Shown: piece by piece, positions 6,723-12,611 of the stretch
How the letters are laid out: every line of letters begins with the position of its first letter
Numbering within the stretch: the first letter of the stretch is position 1
Assembly: GCA_038040245.1 (NCBI GenBank)
Contig: JBBPIU010000089.1
Span: 1 to 12,611, forward strand
Direction of reading: 5' to 3'
DNA: 12,611 bases
Origin: RBG-16-66-20 sp038040245
GTDB lineage: Bacteria; Pseudomonadota; Gammaproteobacteria; Burkholderiales; SG8-39
Notes under the pieces: generated by a model
Databases searched by the model: none
What the model was told of the DNA's origin: nothing
The model's input: the letters and a program-made list of their open reading frames with translations, nothing else
Made by a program: the position numbers and the translations under genes

Positions 6723-9700
6723 CTATGCGGGGGTGCGGGGAGAGGGGGCAATTTTACCAAAGCGCTTTGCCCAGGCGGCAAGATCGTCCAGGTAGGTGTA
6801 GATCACCGGTACCACCACCAGGGTGAGCAGGCCGGAGGTAATGACCCCGCCGATCACCGCCTGCCCCATGGGGGAGCGCTGCTCGCCGCCTTCGCCCAGG
6901 CCCAGCGCGAGCGGGATCATGCCGAAGATCATCGCCAGCGTGGTCATCAGGATCGGCCGCAGCCGGATCCTGCCCGCGGCGAGCACCGCATCGGCGCGCG
7001 CCTTGCCGGCGCGCCGCTCCCGGTTGACGAAGTCCACCAGCAGGATTGCGTTCTTGGTCACCAGGCCCATCAGCATGATGAAGCCGATGATGGAAAAGAT
7101 GTTGAGCGTCGAGCGGAAAAGGATCAGCGCCAGCACCACGCCGATCAGCGACAGCGGCAGCGACATCATGATCGCCACCGGCTGGATGAAGCTGCCGAAC
7201 TGCGAGGCGAGGATCAGGTAGATGAAGATCACCCCCAGCGCCAGCGCCTGCACGGCGAAGGAGAGCGACTCCTGGATGTCCTTGGCCGAGCCGCCCATGG
7301 TGTAGCGGTAGCCCGGCGGCAGCGCGATGCGATCGAGCTTTTCCTTGAGGTCCCCGGCGGCGTCGCCGGCCGGCCGGTCGTACACGTTCGCCGTGATGAG
7401 CACCTCGCGCAACTGCTCCTTGCGGTTGATTTGCTGCGATCCGCCGGAGGGCGCAATCGAGGCGATCTCGCGCAGGCTCACCATTTTCGGCGCGCCGTTG
7501 GCGTCCAGCAGGCTGGAGGCGAGCGGCACGCGCTCGAGGTCCTCGGCGCGCGCGCGGTCGGCGCGCGACAGGCGCACCTGCACGTCGTAATACTGGTCGT
7601 CCGGCCCGCGCCAGTTGCCGACCGCCTGGCCGGCGAGCAGCGGACGCAGCGCGGCGGCCACCTGGCCGGCGCCGATCCCCAGGTCGCTCGCCAGTTCGCG
7701 CTTGAGCTCCACCGAAAGCTGGGGCTTCACCGCTTCGTCGCTGGATTCGACGTCCACCGCGCCCGCCACTTCGCGCGTCGCCGCCATGGCCTGCCCGGCG
7801 AGCTCGGCGAGCACCTTGCGGTCCTGGCCCAGCAGCGAGACCTGCAGCGGCTTGCCGCTGGATACCGCCTTGTAGGCGCCGATCTGCTGCAGCTCGACGC
7901 CGGCGATGCGCGCGAGCCGTTCGCGCATCGGCCGGGTGAGGTCGTTCTGCGAGCGCTTGCGCTCTTTCCTCGGCACCAGCTGGACGAAGATATTGACCCG
8001 GTTTTTCCCCTGGATGAAGCCGGTATTCACGGTCGCGTAGGTGTACTTCACCTCGGGAAATTCGCGCAGCGCGGCTTCCGCCTGCCGCGCCTTGTGCGAG
8101 GTGAGCTGGAGCGACGCGCCCACCGGGGTCTTGAGTTGCACCTGCAGTTCGGACAGATCGGGCTCGGGCACGAACTCGCTGCCGACGAATTTCATCAGCG
8201 GAAAGCTGGCAAGGAAGCTGGCCAGGGCGAGCGCGATCACCGTCTTCCTGTGCGCGAGGCTCCAGGCGAGCAGCCGTTCGTAGGCCAGCGAGACGCGTTC
8301 CATCAGCGCATGGAACCAGGCAAGCAGGCGGCCGATCGGGCTCGAACTGAACTTGCCCTCGGCCTGCGGATCGTGCCAGATCGAGGACAGCATCGGGTCG
8401 AGCGTGAAGGAGACAAACATTGAAATGAGAACCGCACTTACCACTGTCAAGCCGAACTGGTGGAAGAATCTTCCGATGATGCCGCCCATGAAACCGACCG
8501 GCAGGAACACCGCGACGATCGAGAAGGTCGTCGCCAGCACCGCGAGGCCGATCTCGCGCGTGCCCTCCAGGGCCGCCGTGCGGTGGTCGGCGCCCAGCGC
8601 CACGTGGCGCACGATGTTCTCGCGCACCACGATCGCATCGTCGATCAGCAGTCCCACCGACAGCGACAGCGCCATCAGCGTGAGCACGTTGAGCGTGAAG
8701 CCGAACGCGTAGATGAAAAGGAAGGTGCCGATGAGCGCGATCGGCAGCGTGAGGCCCGTGATCACGGTGCTGCGCCACGAGGCAAGGAACAGGAACACGA
8801 TCGCGATCGTCAGCAGCCCGCCCTCGATGAGCGTCGTCTTGACGTCGGCCACCGAGTTGCGGATGCCGGTGGAGGCGTCGCGCACGATGTCCACTTTCAC
8901 GTCCGAAGGAAGGAACGACTGCAGTTCCTTCACCACCCGGCGCACGCCGTCCACCACCAGGATGGTGTTCTCGCCCTGCGCCTTGATGATGTCGATCGAG
9001 AGCGCGCGCTGGCCGTTCACCAGCGCGGCGTTTTCCTCTTCCTGCTGTCCGTCCTCGATCTCGGCGATCGAGCCCAGCGTGACCGCCGTAGTTTTCCCTC
9101 CCGCGCCGCGGCGCGCGACGATCAGGTTGCGGAAGTCCTGCGGCCCGCCGAGGCGCGCGCGCAGCTGGACGATCTTCTCCTGGCCGGGCGTGACGATGGA
9201 GCCGGCCGGGATCTCCTGGTTTTCCGAGCGCAACGCCTGGATCACCTGATCGGCGCCGACCTTCTGCGCCTGCATCGACTCGAGGTTCAGGGTCACCTTG
9301 ATCTCGCGCTTCACGCCGCCCACCAGTGTGGCCTGGCCGACGCCGCTGACGTTCTCCAGGCGTTTCTTGATCACCTGGTCGGCAAGCGTGGTGAGCTCGC
9401 GCAGGGACCGGCTCGACGATTGCACCGCCACCGATATGATCGGGAAGTCGTCCGGGTTGAAGCGGCTGACCCTCGGCTCCTTGATCTCGTCGCGGAAGCC
9501 GGAGCGGATCAGCGCGATCTTCTCGCGCACGTCCTGCGCCGCGAGCTTGGGATCGATCGCGAGGTCGAACTCGATGATCACCACCGACACGCTTTCGTAA
9601 GAGCGCGACGACAGCGTCTTGATGCCGCTGATGGTGTTGACCGACTCCTCCACCCGCCGCGTCACTTCCTCTTCGACGTTTTCCGGCGAGGCGCCGGGAT

Positions 9701-9851
9701 ATTCGGTCTGCACCACCACCACCGGAAAGCTCACGTCCGGAAACTGTTCCACCGGCAGACGCGAGTAGGAGAAGGCGCCCAGCACCAGCAGCGCGGCCAT
9801 CATCATGGTCGCGAACACCGGATTGGAAATGCTGACGCGCGTAAACCACAT
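6723..9851 (-). CDS. RND efflux pump, inner-membrane transporter (HAE1/AcrB-MdtB type)
   Basis: The protein is 1042 aa, full length for a proton-driven RND drug exporter. Two homologous halves are visible. Each has a leading transmembrane helix (about 12-30 and 535-555), a large periplasmic loop (about 31-335 and 556-865) and a cluster of membrane helices (about 340-490 and 868-1022). The proton-relay residues are present: D404-D405 in G-L-L-I-D-D-A-I-V-V (TM4) and K933 in G-L-V-T-K-N-A-I-L-L (TM10). The start W-F-T-R-V-S-I-S-N-P-V-F-A and G-S-E-F-V-P-E-P-D near 557-565 fit the HAE1 group, not the CusA/CzcA metal group, whose Met/Glu metal-site pattern I do not see. Drugs, solvents or fatty-acid-like amphiphiles are the likely substrates; sequence alone cannot say which. 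The ATG lies two bases after the adaptor stop (TAGCTATG) with no good SD, implying translational coupling. Confidence 0.96.
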   Translation of the reverse strand: MWFTRVSISNPVFATMMMAALLVLGAFSYSRLPVEQFPDVSFPVVVVQTEYPGASPENVEEEVTRRVEESVNTISGIKTLSSRSYESVSVVIIEFDLAIDPKLAAQDVREKIALIRSGFRDEIKEPRVSRFNPDDFPIISVAVQSSSRSLRELTTLADQVIKKRLENVSGVGQATLVGGVKREIKVTLNLESMQAQKVGADQVIQALRSENQEIPAGSIVTPGQEKIVQLRARLGGPQDFRNLIVARRGAGGKTTAVTLGSIAEIEDGQQEEENAALVNGQRALSIDIIKAQGENTILVVDGVRRVVKELQSFLPSDVKVDIVRDASTGIRNSVADVKTTLIEGGLLTIAIVFLFLASWRSTVITGLTLPIALIGTFLFIYAFGFTLNVLTLMALSLSVGLLIDDAIVVRENIVRHVALGADHRTAALEGTREIGLAVLATTFSIVAVFLPVGFMGGIIGRFFHQFGLTVVSAVLISMFVSFTLDPMLSSIWHDPQAEGKFSSSPIGRLLAWFHALMERVSLAYERLLAWSLAHRKTVIALALASFLASFPLMKFVGSEFVPEPDLSELQVQLKTPVGASLQLTSHKARQAEAALREFPEVKYTYATVNTGFIQGKNRVNIFVQLVPRKERKRSQNDLTRPMRERLARIAGVELQQIGAYKAVSSGKPLQVSLLGQDRKVLAELAGQAMAATREVAGAVDVESSDEAVKPQLSVELKRELASDLGIGAGQVAAALRPLLAGQAVGNWRGPDDQYYDVQVRLSRADRARAEDLERVPLASSLLDANGAPKMVSLREIASIAPSGGSQQINRKEQLREVLITANVYDRPAGDAAGDLKEKLDRIALPPGYRYTMGGSAKDIQESLSFAVQALALGVIFIYLILASQFGSFIQPVAIMMSLPLSLIGVVLALILFRSTLNIFSIIGFIMLMGLVTKNAILLVDFVNRERRAGKARADAVLAAGRIRLRPILMTTLAMIFGMIPLALGLGEGGEQRSPMGQAVIGGVITSGLLTLVVVPVIYTYLDDLAAWAKRFGKIAPSPRTPA

Positions 9852-9853
9852 AG

Positions 9854-11014
9854 CTATTTAATTGCAGTTTCAGTAGGCTGCGGACCAGAAAGTCTTGCGG
9901 CGACACCTTCCCGCAACGAACCCAGGTTGACCCGCACGATGCGATCGCCTGCGGCAAGGCCAGCCAGAACCTGCACGCGTCCCGCGGCATCGGGCGCGCC
10001 GACTTTGACGTTCCTCTTTTTCACCAGCCCGTCCTCGATGGCATAGACGAAGGTCTGGCCGATCTCTTCGCGCACCGCCGAGGCCGGCACCGCCAGGGCG
10101 CCCTCAATACGGGACAAGGTCAGGGTGCCCTGCGCGAACATGCCGCCGCGCAGCAGGCCTTCGCGGTTGTCGATCACCGCGTAGACGCTGATCGAGCGCG
10201 ACCCCGCGGTGGCCGCCGGGTTGATGCGCTCGATGCGGCCGGCGAATTCCCGCTCGCCGAAGCCCTCGACGCGGAAATTCATCGCCTGCCCGACCCGCAC
10301 CTGGCCGATCGCGGCCGGCGGCACCGGCGCTTCGAGCTGAAGGCGCGACAAATCCACGATGCTCACCACCTTGGCGTCCAGCGCGACGCGCTCGCCCGGC
10401 TGGGCGTGGCGCAGCGACACGATGCCGGCGAAGGGCGCGACCAGCACCGCATCGCCCAGGGATTTGCGCGCCACCACGAGTTCGGCTTCGGCCGCGCGCA
10501 GCCTGGCTGCCGCGACCTCGTAGTTGCTCTGAATGTTGTCGAAGGCGCTTTGCGAGATGAACGATTTGTCGAGCAGCGCCTTTTGCTGGCCGCGGTTCTT
10601 CTCGGCCCATACCAACTGCGCCTTCGCGGCTGCGACATCGGCTTCGCGTGCAGCGACCCTGGCCTGCACCTCGGTGAGGTCGATCCTGGCCAGCACCTGC
10701 CCCTGCCTCACGCTCTCGCCTTCGCGCGCCGTGACCGCGATCAGCTCGCCCGCGACCTTGGCTTTGACGGTCGCCTCGGTCAGCGGCATCAACGAGCCGG
10801 TGAGGGGCAGCACGCGGTCCAGCGTGCGCGGCTCGACGATGATGAGATCGTCCTGCAGGAACTCGACCACCGGGCCGGCGGACTTGGCGTTCGCCGCCGC
10901 ATCGGCGGCATTCTGCCGGCCGCGCAGGGCGACCGCGGAAACGGCGAGCACGATGAAGGCCACCAATGCCACCATGACCATCGAACGGCGGGTGATGCGC
11001 TGGAAGATGTTCAT
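9854..11014 (-). CDS. RND efflux periplasmic adaptor (membrane fusion protein)
   Basis: The protein is 386 aa and bridges the RND pump and the outer-membrane channel. An N-terminal basic stretch and single hydrophobic helix (about 12-31) anchor it to the inner membrane. There is no lipobox Cys, so it is not an AcrA-type lipoprotein. Domains in order: first lipoyl half (A-T-V-K-A-K-V-A-G-E-L at 81-91, then G-E-S-V-R-Q-G-Q-V-L at 99-108), an alpha-helical hairpin (about 113-185), second lipoyl half (V-A-P-F-A-G-I-V-S at 192-200 and P-G-E-R-V at 206-210), a beta-barrel (about 221-300) and a membrane-proximal domain (about 305-370). I chose ATG at 11014, not the in-frame TTG 18 bases upstream, because AAGGA lies eight bases before the ATG and the TTG is inside the tetR gene. 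It follows the tetR stop by four bases. Confidence 0.94.
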   Translation of the reverse strand: MNIFQRITRRSMVMVALVAFIVLAVSAVALRGRQNAADAAANAKSAGPVVEFLQDDLIIVEPRTLDRVLPLTGSLMPLTEATVKAKVAGELIAVTAREGESVRQGQVLARIDLTEVQARVAAREADVAAAKAQLVWAEKNRGQQKALLDKSFISQSAFDNIQSNYEVAAARLRAAEAELVVARKSLGDAVLVAPFAGIVSLRHAQPGERVALDAKVVSIVDLSRLQLEAPVPPAAIGQVRVGQAMNFRVEGFGEREFAGRIERINPAATAGSRSISVYAVIDNREGLLRGGMFAQGTLTLSRIEGALAVPASAVREEIGQTFVYAIEDGLVKKRNVKVGAPDAAGRVQVLAGLAAGDRIVRVNLGSLREGVAARLSGPQPTETAIK

Positions 11015-11018
11015 GGCT

Positions 11019-11654
11019 TCAATCCTTGCCAAGGCCGTGGCGCAGCATGTCGAGGTGCGCCTCGAGGTAGGCCAACGGGTCCAGTTTCGCTTTCGAGAAC
11101 GGCTCGAGCGCGTTGCGCCACATCATCAGCCCGAGCATGGGCGCCGCCATCAGGCGGGCGACGATGTCGGCGTTGACTGCGCGGAATTCGCCGCGCGCGA
11201 TGCCGCGCTGCACGATGGCGACGGTGGCCGCCTGCGCCGGCTCGACCACTTCGGCGAGATAGAAGCGCGCCAGTTCCGGAAAATTACCCGCCTCGGAGAT
11301 GATCAGTTTGGGGATGCCGCCGACGCGCGAGGCGCCGATCCGTTCCCACCAGCCGAACAGCATCATGCGCACCAGCTCCAGCGTGCTGCCGTCGAAATGA
11401 TCGACCAGGCCGCGCATTTCGGCGATCGGCGACACCAGCCCCTCGCGCACCACGGCCTTGAACAGTTCTTCCTTGTTGGCGAAGTACAGGTAGACCGTCC
11501 CTTTGGACACGCCGGCGCGAGAGGCGACATCTTCCAGGCGCGTGCCCGCATAGCCGCGTTCGACGAACAGTTCCAGCGCGGCGGCGGTGATTTCCTCCGG
11601 GCGCGCATGCTTGCGGCGCGTCCAGCGGGGCTCGGTTTTGGCGGTGGCGGGCAT
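11019..11654 (-). CDS. TetR/AcrR-family transcriptional regulator, likely efflux repressor
   Basis: The protein is 211 aa. The N-terminal DNA-binding domain is typical: I-T-A-A-A-L-E-L-F at 22-30, then the helix-turn-helix L-E-D-V-A-S-R-A-G-V-S-K-G-T-V-Y-L-Y-F at 40-58 and the usual N-K-E-E-L-F. The C-terminal ligand/dimer domain (about 75-205) is variable, as usual, and contains I-S-E-A-G-N-F-P-E-L at 119-128, a pattern common in efflux-linked TetR regulators. It is the first gene of the operon with the adaptor, pump, methyltransferase and channel, and a 20-bp palindrome lies 11 bases before its ATG, so autorepression is likely, relieved by a pump substrate. The ATG has no SD (only pyrimidine/AT-rich sequence precedes it), and no other start exists before the DNA-binding domain; a leaderless or nearly leaderless mRNA is possible. 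Confidence 0.94.
   Translation of the reverse strand: MPATAKTEPRWTRRKHARPEEITAAALELFVERGYAGTRLEDVASRAGVSKGTVYLYFANKEELFKAVVREGLVSPIAEMRGLVDHFDGSTLELVRMMLFGWWERIGASRVGGIPKLIISEAGNFPELARFYLAEVVEPAQAATVAIVQRGIARGEFRAVNADIVARLMAAPMLGLMMWRNALEPFSKAKLDPLAYLEAHLDMLRHGLGKD
11023..11027 (-). promoter_or_regulatory. Shine-Dalgarno of the adaptor gene, inside the tetR 3' end
   Basis: AAGGA on - (TCCTT on +), eight bases before ATG 11014. It lies just before the tetR stop (TGA, 11021-11019), so ribosomes finishing tetR cover it. It is the clearest SD in this operon and it decides the adaptor start. Confidence 0.75.
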
Positions 11655-11660
11655 GGCGGA

Positions 11661-11690
11661 TTAAAATAACTGACCAGTCAGTAATATAAT
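11661..11690 (+). promoter_or_regulatory. thiC promoter (sigma-70 type), overlapped by the operator
   Basis: TATAAT at 11685-11690 is a perfect -10. With an 18-bp spacer the -35 is TTAAAA at 11661-11666, matching TTGACA at four of six positions. Transcription would begin near 11697, giving a leader of about 124 bases that contains the whole riboswitch. The operator palindrome fills the spacer. The -10 is convincing; the -35 is weak. Confidence 0.65.
11666..11685. promoter_or_regulatory. Probable TetR operator: 20-bp near-perfect palindrome
   Basis: ATAACTGAC-CA-GTCAGTAAT: two 9-base arms with a single mismatched pair (A/A at 11668 and 11683) around a 2-base centre. The core ACTGACCAGTCAGT has six perfect pairs per side. 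Size and symmetry fit a TetR dimer site. It lies between tetR and the divergent thiC, so one bound dimer would cover the tetR promoter region and also the thiC spacer and first base of its -10. Confidence 0.82.
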
Positions 11691-11705
11691 GCTGCGGTGC
11701 CGAAT

Positions 11706-11730
11706 GGTCAAGGGGCGCAAAATCTTGGCC
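11706..11730 (+). other. Leader hairpin upstream of the TPP aptamer
   Basis: GGTCAAG (11706-11712) can pair with CTTGGCC (11724-11730): seven pairs including one G-U, with an 11-base loop. It lies after the predicted transcription start and before the aptamer. It is not part of the conserved TPP fold. It could be a 5' stabilising stem or chance. Confidence 0.4.
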
Positions 11731-11733
11731 CTA

Positions 11734-11817
11734 CGCAGGGGTCCTGCCCCCGAGGGTCGGGGAACGGGTGAGAGAGTCCCTCATAACCTGATGCGGGTAA
11801 TGCCGCCGAAGGAAGCG
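11734..11817 (+). ncRNA. TPP riboswitch (thi box) controlling thiC
   Basis: The conserved thi-box core is present in order. P1 is CGC 11734-11736 with GCG 11815-11817 (short). P2 is AGGGG 11737-11741 with TCCCT 11777-11781. P3 begins CCTG 11743-11746 with CGGG 11765-11768 and continues as CCCCGA 11748-11753 with TCGGGG 11757-11762. The pyrimidine-sensing TGAGA is at 11769-11773. ACCTGAT is at 11786-11792. P4 is CCT 11787-11789 with AGG 11810-11812. P5 is GCGG 11793-11796 with CCGC 11803-11806 around GTAATG. The pyrophosphate-sensing 3' part (GCCGCCGAAGGAA) is close to consensus. Thiamine pyrophosphate binding should switch off thiC. The thiC SD is part of the P4 3' strand, so repression is probably at translation initiation; there is no room for a terminator before the ATG. 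Confidence 0.92.
11809..11814 (+). promoter_or_regulatory. thiC Shine-Dalgarno embedded in the riboswitch P4 strand
   Basis: AAGGAA, seven bases before ATG 11821. AGG at 11810-11812 pairs with CCT 11787-11789 in the ligand-bound aptamer, so ligand binding itself would hide the ribosome site without a separate expression platform. Confidence 0.75.
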
Positions 11818-11820
11818 CTC

Positions 11821-12611
<791 letters not shown>

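Noticed and set aside
6707..6781. N-terminal Pro-rich extension of the PCMT-like protein by 25 residues
   Set aside because: It overlaps the 3' end of the pump gene and lacks family similarity. The M-N-L-E-Q-A-R start fits the subgroup.
6754..9990. A 1078-codon frame on - overlapping the RND pump gene in another frame
   Set aside because: The product is Arg/Gly/Ala-rich and anonymous, while the overlapping frame encodes a complete RND transporter with all key residues.
6657..10046. Long open frames on + opposite the pump and adaptor genes (588 and 528 codons)
   Set aside because: They are antisense shadows of a high-GC gene with strong third-position bias. The products are His/Arg/Asp-rich low-complexity protein with no recognisable domain.
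10533..11669. Open frame on + across adaptor and tetR (378 codons)
   Set aside because: It is antisense to two clear genes, its composition is biased, and there is no family similarity.
11691..11820. Intrinsic terminator as the riboswitch expression platform
   Set aside because: There is no hairpin followed by a T-run between the aptamer and the ATG. The SD lies inside the aptamer.

Overview
The window is about 12.6 kb of GC-rich, densely coding chromosomal DNA. It looks like a betaproteobacterium: the LPS core genes waaC and waaA, a DUF4254 gene, a TolC-family gene next to waaA, and a TPP-riboswitch-controlled thiC are all familiar there. The phylum-level call is inference from gene content and protein character, not from a marker gene. 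I see no rRNA, tRNA, CRISPR array, insertion sequence or phage gene.

Positions 1-4730 are a lipopolysaccharide (LPS) inner-core island. It starts with a GT9 heptosyltransferase-like gene on + (only the first base of its start codon is missing). Two - strand genes follow, with a 4-base overlap: a WaaE/KdtX-like GT2 glycosyltransferase (2387-1632) and a DUF4254 protein (1635-1036). A 91-bp divergent intergenic region separates them from waaC (2479-3456) and waaA (3456-4730), which share one base. Together these genes attach Kdo to lipid A, add heptose and probably further core sugars.

Positions 4708-11654 read on - as one tightly packed five-gene operon, in order of transcription: TetR regulator, periplasmic adaptor, RND (HAE1-type) pump, PCMT-like methyltransferase, TolC-family outer-membrane channel. 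Gaps between genes are 2-16 bases. It encodes a complete tripartite drug/solvent-type efflux system with its own regulator. The odd member is the methyltransferase, which sits between pump and channel and has lost the canonical PCMT active-site triad. The tolC-like gene overlaps the 3' end of waaA by 23 bases, convergently.

Positions 11655-12611 hold the control region and 5' part of thiC on +. A 20-bp near-perfect palindrome, very probably the TetR operator, lies between the -35-like and the perfect -10 (TATAAT) of the thiC promoter. A TPP riboswitch (11734-11817) follows, and its conserved 3' strand contains the thiC Shine-Dalgarno (SD) sequence. Then come 263 codons of thiC, open at the window edge.

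Most of this is recognisable biology. The points worth a second look are the shared efflux-repressor/thiC control region, the PCMT-like enzyme with a replaced active site inside an efflux operon, the riboswitch with a compensated P3 change and direct SD occlusion, and the uncharacterised DUF4254 gene coupled to a core glycosyltransferase.
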